From Panacibacter ginsenosidivorans (GTDB taxonomy: Bacteria; Bacteroidota; Bacteroidia; Chitinophagales; Chitinophagaceae), in NCBI RefSeq assembly GCF_007971225.1, contig NZ_CP042435.1, positions 2,173,501 to 2,237,500 of the forward strand: a stretch of 64,000 nucleotides of DNA. Reading direction: 5' to 3'. Under the pieces are notes generated by a model. The model was not told the origin of the DNA, made no database searches, and saw nothing but the letters and a program-made list of their open reading frames with translations. A program made the position numbers and the translations under genes. This document shows, one piece after another, positions 8,222 through 16,696 of the stretch (position 1 is its first letter; each line of letters starts with the position of its first letter).

Positions 8222-9190
8222 ATGAAAATCAGGTCCCTTTTAATCCAGCTCTTTACATCAGCAATTTTGTTAGGCTCGTGTTCAAACGGCGGTAGTGAAA
8301 CCACTAGCAATAATGAGAACATTTCTATTTCTTTTTCCGGTGCTTTTGCGTTGTATCCGTTAGCTCAAAAATGGGCATCCGAATATAATAAAACACATCC
8401 TAATGTTCGCCTGAACATACAGGCTGGCGGGGCAGGAAAAGGTTTGACGGATTGTTTATCAGGCACGGTAGATGTTGGCATGTTCTCAAGAGGAATTACT
8501 GATGCGGAAAAAGCAAAAGGTGTATGGTGGATATCTCTTTGTAAGGATGCCGTTTTACCAACATTAAATGCATCAAACCCTTACATAGACAGCATTAAAG
8601 CCAGAGGCATAAAGAAAGAAGAATTCAAATCCATCTTTATCGATCAGCGTCCAAGAACATGGGACAGTTTATTGAATATTAAGAATGGAAGCAAACAAAA
8701 GATCGCAGTTTATACAAGAGCAGATGCAGCAGGCGCAGCAGATTCATGGGCATCATTCTTTGGCAAGAAACAGGAGAATTTAAAAGGCATTGGTGCATCA
8801 GGCGATCCAGGTGTTGCAGACGCTGTCAAGAAAGATAAAGGTGGTATTGGTTACAATAACACGCTCTTTGTTTATGATAATGTTTCCGGCAAAAAAAATC
8901 CGGGAATTGAAGTAGTGCCGATCGATGTAAATGGTAATGGCAAAATAGATGCAGATGAAAATGTGTATGCCGATTTAAATACATTTCTTGATGCAGTAAA
9001 CACAGGAAAATTTCCTGCGCCGCCAGCAAGAGATCTTTATTTTATTACAAAAGGAAAAACATCCAATAAAGCAATTCTTGAATTCTTCAAATGGGTGTTA
9101 ACTGACGGGCAGACGATGGTGAGAGAAGCTGGTTATGTGCCTTTGCCTGCAGACGTAATCAATGAACAATTAAAAAAATTAGAACAGTAA
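8222..9190 (+). CDS. PstS-like oxyanion-binding lipoprotein 2
   Basis: A 322-residue paralogue of the preceding gene, with the same fold motifs: SFSGAFALYPLAQKWA, GGAGKGLTDC and DVGMFSRGIT. Unlike it, this copy is a lipoprotein, with signal ending LLGSC (Cys20). It also has RADAAGA (166-172) in place of the GSGT phosphate loop, and an EF-hand-like DVNGNGKIDADE (235-246). It has its own upstream operator palindrome. The pair may be a soluble and a tethered form for the same transporter, or may differ in ligand. Sulfate, thiosulfate or another tetrahedral anion is the likely ligand; this is inference. Confidence 0.87.
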   Translation: MKIRSLLIQLFTSAILLGSCSNGGSETTSNNENISISFSGAFALYPLAQKWASEYNKTHPNVRLNIQAGGAGKGLTDCLSGTVDVGMFSRGITDAEKAKGVWWISLCKDAVLPTLNASNPYIDSIKARGIKKEEFKSIFIDQRPRTWDSLLNIKNGSKQKIAVYTRADAAGAADSWASFFGKKQENLKGIGASGDPGVADAVKKDKGGIGYNNTLFVYDNVSGKKNPGIEVVPIDVNGNGKIDADENVYADLNTFLDAVNTGKFPAPPARDLYFITKGKTSNKAILEFFKWVLTDGQTMVREAGYVPLPADVINEQLKKLEQ

Positions 9191-9294
9191 AAATATTTAA
9201 CTGGGCGATTTGGGGGTTTAAGGTGATGTATGTTTCCAAGGCCGGTATAATCCTATTCACGGTCTCATGAAAGCTGAAGAAGATAAATATGTTC

Positions 9295-9470
9295 CAAACT
9301 AAAGTATTTCATGGCATCGCCTCTTGCGTCGCACTCTTGTGCTATTGGGGGTAATAAGCAACTAAGTGTGCGGCGCATTTTTTAAAATAAAATCAAATGT
9401 GTTGCGCAGTGATTCAACAGTACAAGTGAGTGACACAACAAAAGCTTAATAGCAGCAATGCAGTTAAGTA
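9295..9470. repeat. Intergenic palindromic repeat, close left/right pair, B/A with swapped distal modules (locus 5)
   Basis: The left core CTTGCGTCGCACTCTTGTGC is at 9323-9342, preceded by the A-type distal module CATGGCATCGCCT. The right core GTACAAGTGAGTGACACAAC is at 9420-9439, followed by the B-type distal AAAAGCTTAATAGCAGC. Core and distal types are thus exchanged between the arms. The 77 bases between them hold no gene. Together with about 100 bases of AT-rich sequence, this accounts for the 337-base gap before the permease genes. Confidence 0.88.
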
Positions 9471-9527
9471 AAAAATAAAATATCCTGTACCAATAAAAAC
9501 TAAACTAGAACTTAAAACATAAGAACT

Positions 9528-10412
9528 ATGACTAAACGCAAATTCATTGATGGCTTATCCTCGAAATGGATGGTCGTCTGTCTCTGTTTCTTTTTGCTCT
9601 TACCATTGGCAATAGGAGCAGGACTTGTTTTCAAATCGATGGGCTTATTTGATGGACGCTCTATCGGCGCTCTGATCTTTTCATCAGACTGGTCGCCCTC
9701 TGAAGGTAAGTTTGGATTCTGGCCTTTTATATTGAGCTCTTTGTGGGTAACCGTGGTGGCATTAAGTATTTCAATTCCATTTTGTTTACTCGCATCAATT
9801 TATCTTACACAGTTTGCACCAAGATGGTTTTTGAATTTTATGCGTCCTGTTATTGATATACTTGCAGGTATTCCTTCTGTTGTATATGGCGTGTGGGGAG
9901 TGCTTGTAATTGTACCACTTGTAAGTGATAAGATAGCACCATTCTTTGGTACAGAATCTCTTGGTTATAGCATTCTTGCAGGCGCATTGGTGCTTGCAGT
10001 AATGAGTATTCCATATATCCTAAACATGCTGCTTGAAGTGTTCAGGCAAATTCCTATAGAACTCGGCGAAGCCTCACTGTCATTGGGTTCCACTAAATGG
10101 GAAATGATAAAACATATCTTCCTGCGCAAAGGTGCAACGGGAATTATTTCTGCATTCGGTCTTGGTTTTTCAAAAGCATTGGGAGAAACCATTGCAGTAA
10201 TGATGGTGATCGGAAATGTTGTACAAATACCATCTTCTGTATTTGATGCGGGTTACCCGTTGCCGGCACTTGTTGCCAACAACTATGGAGAAATGATGTC
10301 AATTCCATCATACGATTCAGCATTGATGTTTGGTTCACTATTGTTATTTGTGATCATCATTACGATCAATGTATTATTCCGTTACCTAATCTATAAATCC
10401 GAAGCCCTATGA
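9528..10412 (+). CDS. pstC: PstC-like ABC transporter permease
   Basis: A 294-residue inner-membrane permease with about six membrane segments. The PstC-type stretch FMRPVIDILAGIPSVVYGVWG is present, and so is the EAA loop ELGEASLSLGSTKWEMIKHIFLRKG, which contacts the ATPase. The last codons overlap the next permease by four bases (ATGA). By family it would transport phosphate, but the cluster lacks phoU, is led by an Rrf2 gene, and its binding proteins lack the phosphate loop. The symbol therefore denotes homology rather than substrate. Confidence 0.85.
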   Translation: MTKRKFIDGLSSKWMVVCLCFFLLLPLAIGAGLVFKSMGLFDGRSIGALIFSSDWSPSEGKFGFWPFILSSLWVTVVALSISIPFCLLASIYLTQFAPRWFLNFMRPVIDILAGIPSVVYGVWGVLVIVPLVSDKIAPFFGTESLGYSILAGALVLAVMSIPYILNMLLEVFRQIPIELGEASLSLGSTKWEMIKHIFLRKGATGIISAFGLGFSKALGETIAVMMVIGNVVQIPSSVFDAGYPLPALVANNYGEMMSIPSYDSALMFGSLLLFVIIITINVLFRYLIYKSEAL

Positions 10413-11257
10413 CACTAAGAAGAAAATATGAAGAGAAATTCTTCCGCGTATTATCTGCCATATTCACACTTGTTATTGTGTTTGTACTGGCACACATTAT
10501 ATGGAGCATTGTTGAAAAAGGTTTTTCATCACTCTCCTGGGATATAATAAGTAAAGAGCCACAGGGTGGTTTCTACTTTGGTAAAGAAGGTGGCATTCTT
10601 AATGCTATAGCAGGCTCCTTTTACCTGGCTATTTGCGCAACCATACTTGCGTTTTTGGTTAGCTTACCTGTTGCATTGTTCATGAATACCTATTTAATTA
10701 AATATGGCAGAACATTAACCGGCATCCGTTTTTTCCTTGATGTATTATGGGGTATACCATCAATCGTTTACGGTGCATTTGGTTTTACAATCATGATCTA
10801 TTTTGGGTTAAAATCATCACTCGGTTTTGGTATTCTTACAGTTGGTGCAATGATCTCACCAATCATGATACGCGCCATGGATGAAGTATTAAAAACAACA
10901 CCCATCGGTTTACAGGAAGCATCTTATGCGCTCGGTTCCACAAAAACAGAAACTGCATATAAAGTATTATTTCGCCAGGCTTTGCCAGGTTTTGCAACAG
11001 CAATTCTGCTAGCTTTTGGTCGTGGCATTGGTGATGCAGCTTCTGTATTGTTTACCGCAGGTTATACAGATTATATCCCAAGGAATTTCAGCGATCCAAC
11101 TGCTACGTTACCATTAGCAATTTATTTCCAGTTAGGTTCACCCATACCTGAAGTACAGAACCGTGCATATGCAGCTGCGATCATACTTACGTTTACTGTA
11201 CTCGTGATAAGTGTTAGTGCAAGATTGTTATCACGCAATAAACACAAATCTTCTTAA
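10409..11257 (+). CDS. pstA: PstA-like ABC transporter permease
   Basis: A 282-residue permease with six predicted membrane segments, starting inside the stop of the previous gene. It carries RFFLDVLWGIPSIVYGAFGF and the EAA loop GLQEASYALGSTKTETAYKVLFRQALPG, typical of PstA. The segment GRGIGDAASVLFTAGYTDYIP is also family-like; E. coli PstA has GETAPLLFTA at this point, and here GETA reads GDAA. With the PstC-like partner it would form the channel of the importer. Confidence 0.85.
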   Translation: MTLRRKYEEKFFRVLSAIFTLVIVFVLAHIIWSIVEKGFSSLSWDIISKEPQGGFYFGKEGGILNAIAGSFYLAICATILAFLVSLPVALFMNTYLIKYGRTLTGIRFFLDVLWGIPSIVYGAFGFTIMIYFGLKSSLGFGILTVGAMISPIMIRAMDEVLKTTPIGLQEASYALGSTKTETAYKVLFRQALPGFATAILLAFGRGIGDAASVLFTAGYTDYIPRNFSDPTATLPLAIYFQLGSPIPEVQNRAYAAAIILTFTVLVISVSARLLSRNKHKSS

Positions 11258-11302
11258 AAAACATACCAACTAAAACAAAACTCAAACATTAAAACACAAT
11301 TT

Positions 11303-12121
11303 ATGAAAACAGCAATCGTACCAACAGAAATGGCAAACGCCGAACCAACGCTTCATGCAGTAACTGCTGAAGTGCCTGTGCTCAACATTCGTCATTTGAA
11401 TGTTTACAGTAAAAACGCACATATATTAAGAGATATAAATCTTAAGGTTCCCAAGAATGCAATCACTGTATTATTAGGTCCTTCAGGATGTGGTAAAACA
11501 ACTTTATTAAAATGCATGAACAGGCTTACCGACCTGTACAGCGAACTAAGATTAGACGGTGCAATTGAAATTGATGGGCAGGATATTTTAAGTGAGAAAA
11601 ATGATATCACACAGATTCGCCAGAAAATGGGATTGGTAATGCAAAGACCATTTCCTTTGCCGATGTCTATCGCAGACAACATTACTTATGGTTTGAAATT
11701 GAAAGGTGTAAAGAATAAAAAAATATTGGCTGAAAAAGTAGAAAAACACTTGCGTGAAGTGGCATTGTGGGATGAAGTAAAAGATCGTTTAAAAACATCT
11801 GCGCAGCGTTTATCTATTGGTCAGCAGCAACGTTTATGTTTGGCAAGAGGCTTGGCTGTTGAGCCTGAAATTATTTTGGCTGATGAACCAACTTCAGCGC
11901 TCGACCCAATATCAAGCCGGGTTATTGAAGAAGAATTTTCAAAGCTGCGCCAGGATTATACAATCATTCTTGTAACGCATATGCTAAGACAGGCAAAGCG
12001 CCTGGCAGATTATGTTGTGTTTATGTATTACGGAGAGATCATAGAATACGGACCGGCAGCAGAGATATTCGAAAACCCAAAAACAGATATACTCAAAGAA
12101 TATTTACGTGTAGGACACTAA
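11303..12121 (+). CDS. pstB: PstB-like ABC transporter ATP-binding protein
   Basis: A 272-residue ATPase with Walker A GPSGCGKTT, Q-loop VMQRPFPLPMSIADNI, signature LSIGQQQRLCLARGLA, Walker B IILADEPTSALD and switch His in ILVTHMLRQAKR. MQRPFPLPMSIxDN is typical of PstB. About 30 residues precede the usual ATPase start. It energises import by the PstC/PstA-like pair. No PhoU gene follows, which is unusual for a true phosphate system. Confidence 0.88.
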   Translation: MKTAIVPTEMANAEPTLHAVTAEVPVLNIRHLNVYSKNAHILRDINLKVPKNAITVLLGPSGCGKTTLLKCMNRLTDLYSELRLDGAIEIDGQDILSEKNDITQIRQKMGLVMQRPFPLPMSIADNITYGLKLKGVKNKKILAEKVEKHLREVALWDEVKDRLKTSAQRLSIGQQQRLCLARGLAVEPEIILADEPTSALDPISSRVIEEEFSKLRQDYTIILVTHMLRQAKRLADYVVFMYYGEIIEYGPAAEIFENPKTDILKEYLRVGH

Positions 12122-12200
12122 GAATTTGGTATTTTTTAAGTTTGAGTTTTAGTTCTACTAAAGCGAGCTGCATTTCTATGCGGCTCTTTTTTATTAATGT

Positions 12201-12249
12201 AACAAGCCGAAGTTTTTCATGGCATCTTTGTTGCGTCGCACACTTCAGC
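12201..12249 (-). repeat. Intergenic palindromic repeat, single left arm, type B variant (locus 6)
   Basis: The core TTGCGTCGCACACTTCAGC is at 12231-12249 and the distal module CATGGCATCTTTG is of the A type. It lies between the convergent pstB-like and rluD genes. The nearest unpaired facing right arm is locus 9, which would bracket rluD through the GNAT gene. Confidence 0.78.
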
Positions 12250-12266
12250 TGATGAATATAATTCAA

Positions 12267-12330
12267 AAGTAAAAAGTCAAAATTCAAAAAAGGATGCATG
12301 TTTTTACATTTGAATTTTGACTTTTTACTT
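12267..12330. terminator. 22-base-pair perfect inverted repeat, bidirectional terminator
   Basis: The arms at 12267-12288 and 12309-12330 are perfect complements (AAGTAAAAAGTCAAAATTCAAA and its reverse), with a 20-base loop. Both sides end in A/T runs. It sits between the convergent ends of pstB-like (+) and rluD (-), three bases from the rluD stop, so it can serve both genes. Confidence 0.7.
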
Positions 12331-12332
12331 CT

Positions 12333-13379
12333 TCACATCTCTTTCGGCTTAGAATAATTTCTCCATTTATCGATCACCTTATTCATATCATCAGGCAATG
12401 CACTTTCAAAAAATATTTCTTTGCCTGTTACAGGATGTTTAAAACCCAATGTTCTTGCATGCAGTGCACAGCGCGGACATAATTCAAAACAATTATCTAC
12501 AAACTGTTTGTACTTTGTATAGATCGTTCCTTTCAAAATTTTATCGCCGCCATATTCAAAATCGTTAAACAATGTGTGACCAATATGTTTCATATGCACA
12601 CGTATCTGGTGGGTGCGACCAGTCTCCAACACACACTCCACAAGCGTTACATAATTGAAACGCTCCAGCACTTTGTAATGTGTTATTGCATGCTTACCAT
12701 GATCACCTTCAGGATATGCCTCAAACATTTTTCTGAAACGCTGATGGCGACCAATATGTGCTTCAATTCTCCCCTCCTCTTCTTCCACATTTCCCCACAC
12801 AAGCGCCACATATTTTCTCGACACGGTATGATTGAAAAATTGCTTCGCAAGATTTGCCGCAGCTTCTGCAGTCTTGGCAACAACCAGTAAGCCTGTTGTA
12901 TTTTTATCTATGCGATGCACCAAACCATAACGCGGTAAACTCTCTTCATCAAGCGTTGGATTTTGTTGCAGCAAATGATATGCAATGCCATTCAGCAATG
13001 TTCCTGTATAATTTCCAACACCCGGATGCACCACCATGTTTGCATTTTTATTCAGCACCATCACAGCATCATCTTCGTAAACAATATTCAATGGAACAGG
13101 TTCCGGTTTTACATCTGATTCATCAGGATGTTCAAGACTCAGCAACAAAATATCATCACCTGGCTTTACTTTGTAATTACTCTTTACAATTTTACCATTC
13201 ACGGTAAGAAAGCCATCTTCAATGCCCTTCTGAATTTTATTCCGCGTAGCATTTTCCATGTGCATTTGCACCCATTTGTCAATGCGCATCGGCTCCTGTC
13301 CCTTATCAACATGAAAAGCCTTGCGCTCATAAAGCTCTTCACTGTTGTCTTCCTGCAATATTTCTTGTTCTTCCTGCAT
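12333..13379 (-). CDS. rluD: 23S rRNA pseudouridine synthase, RluD/RluA family
   Basis: A 348-residue RNA-modifying enzyme with an N-terminal S4 domain (MRIDKWVQMHMENATRNKIQKGIEDG) and a catalytic RluA-type domain. The catalytic Asp is in LVHRIDKNTTGLLVVAK; RKYVALVWG and ETGRTHQIRVHMKHIGHTLFND are also family marks. ATG at 13379 (MQEEQEIL) is preferred over the upstream in-frame ATG at 13442, which adds 21 residues with no family resemblance. It probably modifies helix 69 of 23S rRNA, as RluD does. Confidence 0.9.
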   Translation of the reverse strand: MQEEQEILQEDNSEELYERKAFHVDKGQEPMRIDKWVQMHMENATRNKIQKGIEDGFLTVNGKIVKSNYKVKPGDDILLLSLEHPDESDVKPEPVPLNIVYEDDAVMVLNKNANMVVHPGVGNYTGTLLNGIAYHLLQQNPTLDEESLPRYGLVHRIDKNTTGLLVVAKTAEAAANLAKQFFNHTVSRKYVALVWGNVEEEEGRIEAHIGRHQRFRKMFEAYPEGDHGKHAITHYKVLERFNYVTLVECVLETGRTHQIRVHMKHIGHTLFNDFEYGGDKILKGTIYTKYKQFVDNCFELCPRCALHARTLGFKHPVTGKEIFFESALPDDMNKVIDKWRNYSKPKEM

Positions 13380-13436
13380 AGCGTTGTGCAAAATAAAGGG
13401 AATTAATCTGAAGTGGATTTTTGGAAAATTTTTGTG

Positions 13437-13487
13437 TAGCAAGCTGTAGTGCTGCTATGATGCTTTGGTTGTGTCACTCACTTGTAC
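13437..13487 (-). repeat. Intergenic palindromic repeat, single left arm, type A (locus 7)
   Basis: The core GTTGTGTCACTCACTTGTAC is at 13468-13487, one of only two type A arms on the minus strand. The distal part TAGTGCTGCTATGATGCTTTG resembles the B module. It faces the type A right arm at locus 8 across the orphan gene 13529-14272. Confidence 0.83.
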
Positions 13488-13528
13488 GGTTGGATATGCT
13501 ATGCAGCAATTAGAATTAACTATTGTAA

Positions 13529-14272
13529 TCAATGATTCATATTCTTCTTATACTTTGTAGGGTCTACTTTAAAAAAAGTACACCATTCATTAACTGGCAG
13601 TGGCTTCTCTTTTTTGTCTTTAATTTTTTTATCTATCAAAGCAAATTGTTCATTTGTTAAAAACACACATCTGCCATCATTGGCGGCATAAATTAAATAT
13701 ACCCGCTCATCTTTTCCTTGAAGTTCTAATTGATCATTTAATATTTCTGCAAATCGTTGAGCAGCTTCGCCCCAGCCATATCCTTCAAAGTTTGCAAAAA
13801 TGATATATTCTTTATTATTTATAGTTATTCTATGGTTCACCCATTTATTTGTCATATCATAATCTTCAATGTGATCTGTGATATCTATCTTCAAGTTCAT
13901 TTTATTAAATAATGGCTGCATATCCTTCAAGTAATCAGTAAAGCCATCCTGTTCAAAAAGCGTTTCCCCATCAAGAGTGTAACATCTGTAGTCAAGAGGC
14001 AACAACGTCGTATCATCATCAACAGAAGAAATAAAATTACTTGAAATAGAGCTTACAAGATTTACTCTAAGAGTATCAATATTTTTTGGATCAGCATATT
14101 TAAAATAGCCAAGACTTTCCAACTGTTTTACGATAGCTGTTGATTCAACAAGATCGAGAGGACTTTCTTTTAAAGAAGATGATGCGTCAGGCGAAGATTT
14201 TTTTCTCAGAAAAAAAGTTAGAGCAATTAAGATAACCGCTCCTGCCAGAATATATAAACTCATTTTTGTCAT
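13529..14272 (-). CDS. Membrane-anchored hypothetical protein
   Basis: I do not recognise this 247-residue protein. It begins with one membrane segment (MSLYILAGAVILIALTFFLRKK) and then a long, acidic soluble part with FEGYGWGEAAQRFAEILNDQLELQGKDERVYLIYAANDGRCVFLTNEQFALI near the C-terminus. That region reads like a small alpha/beta domain. It is probably anchored in the inner membrane; which side the domain faces is unclear. It stands alone, bracketed by inverted type A repeat arms (13437-13487 and 14346-14395), unlike its operon-forming neighbours, so acquisition as a unit is possible. Confidence 0.7.
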   Translation of the reverse strand: MTKMSLYILAGAVILIALTFFLRKKSSPDASSSLKESPLDLVESTAIVKQLESLGYFKYADPKNIDTLRVNLVSSISSNFISSVDDDTTLLPLDYRCYTLDGETLFEQDGFTDYLKDMQPLFNKMNLKIDITDHIEDYDMTNKWVNHRITINNKEYIIFANFEGYGWGEAAQRFAEILNDQLELQGKDERVYLIYAANDGRCVFLTNEQFALIDKKIKDKKEKPLPVNEWCTFFKVDPTKYKKNMNH

Positions 14273-14345
14273 TTTAAGTTTCGCAAAGAGTAAGTACTAT
14301 AACGATATTAGCAATTTTTTTTAAAAGTTCATCCAACTTCCAAAC

Positions 14346-14395
14346 GTAGAAGCGAGTGACACAACAGATGATGCCATATTAACCAACAGTTGGTC
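14346..14395 (+). repeat. Intergenic palindromic repeat, single right arm, diverged type A (locus 8)
   Basis: The core GTAGAAGCGAGTGACACAAC (14346-14365) differs from type A at three positions, and the distal module AGATGATGCCATATT is A-like. It lies between the divergent orphan gene and the acyltransferase gene. Confidence 0.75.
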
Positions 14396-14458
14396 AATAA
14401 AAACAATCATTATATTTGAATTGCTTCTTGCATTCCTTTAGTACAACCAAAACATTTC

Positions 14459-15652
14459 ATGCAGTACAACAAACTAAGCAGCCAGCGTATTTTGTCTATT
14501 GATGCGTTTCGTGGCATAACTATTCTTGTAATGATCTTTGTTAATGAACTCGCAGGCATTCGTGATATTCCTGCCTGGGCAAAACACATGCACGCAGATG
14601 AGGATGCGATGAGTTTTGTAGATGCGGTGTTTCCCGCATTTCTTTTTATTGTTGGTATGTCTATTCCATTTGCAATTAATAATCGTTTGAAGAAAGGTGA
14701 TAGTGTTTGGCAACTGCAGTTGCATATTTTATTTCGCATATTAGGTTTGCTGGTGCTTGGTGTTTTTCTGGTAAACACAGAAGAAGGATATAATGAACAA
14801 CTCATGGGTATGTCAATTAATCTTTGGGCATTGCTGTTCTTTGTTGGTGTTATTTTAGTGTGGAAAGTTTATTATACAAAGAACAAAACACTTGTGTATA
14901 TCTTAAAAACAATTGGTGTTGTATTGCTTGCTGCGCTTGCATTTATATACAAAGGTGAAAAAGGCGAACACATTACACCGGAATGGTGGGGCATTCTTGG
15001 TTTGATCGGTTGGGCTTATTTATATAGCTGTATTATTTACCAGTTGTTCAAAGGAAATGTTTTGGGAATTTGCTTAATGATAGCTGTTTGTATGGGTGTG
15101 TTTATTGCAAGCCATACTGATTCATTAAAAGATATAAGCTGGCTTCAATGGACGCATGCACAAAGTGGCAATGCAATACATACATCGCTTACTCTAAGCG
15201 GAATGGTGTTATCATTATTGTTCTTTAAAATGGATAAAGAAATAAAAGAAAGCAATCGCTTTTTAAATGCGTTTATTTTCACAGCAGCATTATTTGTTGC
15301 AGGTTATTTTTTGCGCCCTGCTTTTAAAATATCAAAAATTCATGCAACGCCAACATGGGCATTGTATAGTGCAGGGTTCTGTTGTATCATTTTTATTTTT
15401 TTATATTGGCTTATTGATAAAAAGCATATTGAAAAGTGGACTTCATTCTTTAAACCAGCCGCTGCAAACCCTTTACTGACTTACATTATACCGGATATTA
15501 TTTATTTTCTAACAGCATTGCTTGGTATAAGTTTATTTCCTGATAGCTTGGCTTACGGGTTACCAGGAGCATTATGGTCTGCATTTTTTGCTGTTGCAGT
15601 TATGGGCATTGCAATGTTGCTGAGTAAAATTAAATTAAGATTACAATTATAA
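14459..15652 (+). CDS. Membrane acyltransferase, DUF5009 / heparan-alpha-glucosaminide N-acetyltransferase-like
   Basis: A 397-residue protein with about ten membrane segments. The opening QRILSIDAFRGITILVMIFVNELAG and the next SFVDAVFPAFLFIVGMSIPFAI are the hallmark of the DUF5009/YeiB-NagX-HGSNAT group, thought to move acetyl groups onto sugars across a membrane. The RILSIDAFRG arginine-aspartate motif is intact. It precedes a VOC gene by 11 bases and a GNAT gene, so the three may be one transcript. The true acceptor is unknown; amino sugars are plausible by family. Confidence 0.82.
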   Translation: MQYNKLSSQRILSIDAFRGITILVMIFVNELAGIRDIPAWAKHMHADEDAMSFVDAVFPAFLFIVGMSIPFAINNRLKKGDSVWQLQLHILFRILGLLVLGVFLVNTEEGYNEQLMGMSINLWALLFFVGVILVWKVYYTKNKTLVYILKTIGVVLLAALAFIYKGEKGEHITPEWWGILGLIGWAYLYSCIIYQLFKGNVLGICLMIAVCMGVFIASHTDSLKDISWLQWTHAQSGNAIHTSLTLSGMVLSLLFFKMDKEIKESNRFLNAFIFTAALFVAGYFLRPAFKISKIHATPTWALYSAGFCCIIFIFLYWLIDKKHIEKWTSFFKPAAANPLLTYIIPDIIYFLTALLGISLFPDSLAYGLPGALWSAFFAVAVMGIAMLLSKIKLRLQL

Positions 15653-15663
15653 ATAATTAATCA

Positions 15664-16053
15664 ATGAATCAAAGACTGGCACAAATAGCACTTGTTGTTA
15701 ATGATTATGATGAAGCGATAGCCTTCTACACAAAAAAGCTCAATTTTATTTTAATAGAAGATACTACACTTAGTGAAACAAAAAGATGGGTTGTTGTAAA
15801 ACCAAATGGTGAAGGTGGTTGCAATATTTTACTTGCAAAAGCTGCCAATGAAGAACAGAGAAGTCGTATAGGTAATCAAACAGGCGGTCGTGTATTTCTT
15901 TTTATGCATACAGATGATCTTAAAAGGGATTACGAAAATTTTATCGCGAATAATGTTGAATTTGTAAGGCAACCTTCGGAAGAAATATACGGCACTGTCG
16001 CTGTATTTAAAGATCTGTATGGAAATTTGTGGGACTTAATACAACCAAAATAA
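15664..16053 (+). CDS. VOC family protein (glyoxalase/bleomycin-resistance-like)
   Basis: A 129-residue single VOC domain: LAQIALVVNDYDEAIAFYTKKLNF at the start and FVRQPSEEIYGTVAVFKDLYGNLWDLIQ at the end show the two beta-alpha-beta-beta-beta halves. Glu and Asp in the last strand would be metal-site candidates. Members are often uncharacterised dioxygenase- or glyoxalase-like enzymes. It lies between the acyltransferase and GNAT genes with short gaps, which suggests cotranscription. Confidence 0.85.
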   Translation: MNQRLAQIALVVNDYDEAIAFYTKKLNFILIEDTTLSETKRWVVVKPNGEGGCNILLAKAANEEQRSRIGNQTGGRVFLFMHTDDLKRDYENFIANNVEFVRQPSEEIYGTVAVFKDLYGNLWDLIQPK

Positions 16054-16058
16054 AATAA

Positions 16059-16634
16059 ATGATGGAATTAAATTTTTCTTACTTTCCACAACTGTCAACG
16101 GAAAGGCTTTTGTTGCGTTCATTGCAGCCATCAGATGCAAATGAAATTTTTGCATTGCGGTCTGATGATACCATCAACAAATATATTAACCGACCTAAAG
16201 CAAAAACCATTGAAGATGCAGAGCAATTCATAACAAAAATTCTGAATGCTATCGAAAATAATCAATCCATCTGGTGGGCAATTACATTAAAAACAGAAAG
16301 TACTTTAGCAGGAGGAATTTTGTTATGGAACATCAACAAAGAAAAGAATGAGGCAGAAATTGGTTATGAACTGTTACCGCACTATCATGGGAAGGGAATA
16401 GCCAGGGAAGCAATAGAAAAAGTGATTGAATATGGATTTGATCAAATGAATCTGCAATCAATTGTTGCTTTAGTGCATAAAGAAAATATTGCTTCAGTAA
16501 AATTGCTGGAGAAAAACAATTTCATTTTCGATGCAGATACTGAGTCTATTGAAGATAAAGATATGCTCATGTACAAATTAACTGCTACAAATTTCGATCT
16601 GCAACATAATTATTCCGAACGTACAAGTGAGTGA
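16059..16634 (+). CDS. GNAT N-acetyltransferase, RimJ/RimL type
   Basis: A 191-residue acetyl-CoA-dependent transferase. LSTERLLLRSLQPSDANEIFALRSD opens the RimJ/RimL-type domain, EAEIGYELLPHYHGKGIAREA is the acetyl-CoA site, and VALVHKENIASVKLLEKNNF closes it. The start may be either of two adjacent ATGs. The last codons and the TGA stop (16632-16634) are supplied by the repeat arm of locus 9: RTSE-stop is read from CGTACAAGTGAGTGA. The native C-terminus may therefore have been altered by the repeat. Confidence 0.87.
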   Translation: MMELNFSYFPQLSTERLLLRSLQPSDANEIFALRSDDTINKYINRPKAKTIEDAEQFITKILNAIENNQSIWWAITLKTESTLAGGILLWNINKEKNEAEIGYELLPHYHGKGIAREAIEKVIEYGFDQMNLQSIVALVHKENIASVKLLEKNNFIFDADTESIEDKDMLMYKLTATNFDLQHNYSERTSE

Positions 16635-16670
16635 CACAACCGGCGATGCCATGAAAATTTTAGCCGGTAA
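16621..16670 (+). repeat. Intergenic palindromic repeat, single right arm, type A (locus 9)
   Basis: The exact core GTACAAGTGAGTGACACAAC is at 16621-16640, the distal CGGCGATGCCATGAA is A-type, and the end is AGCCGG. It overlaps the 3' end of the GNAT gene by 14 bases and lies between convergent GNAT and SulP genes. Confidence 0.87.
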
Positions 16671-16696
16671 CCTAAATAAATTACTGCGAAAACAAT

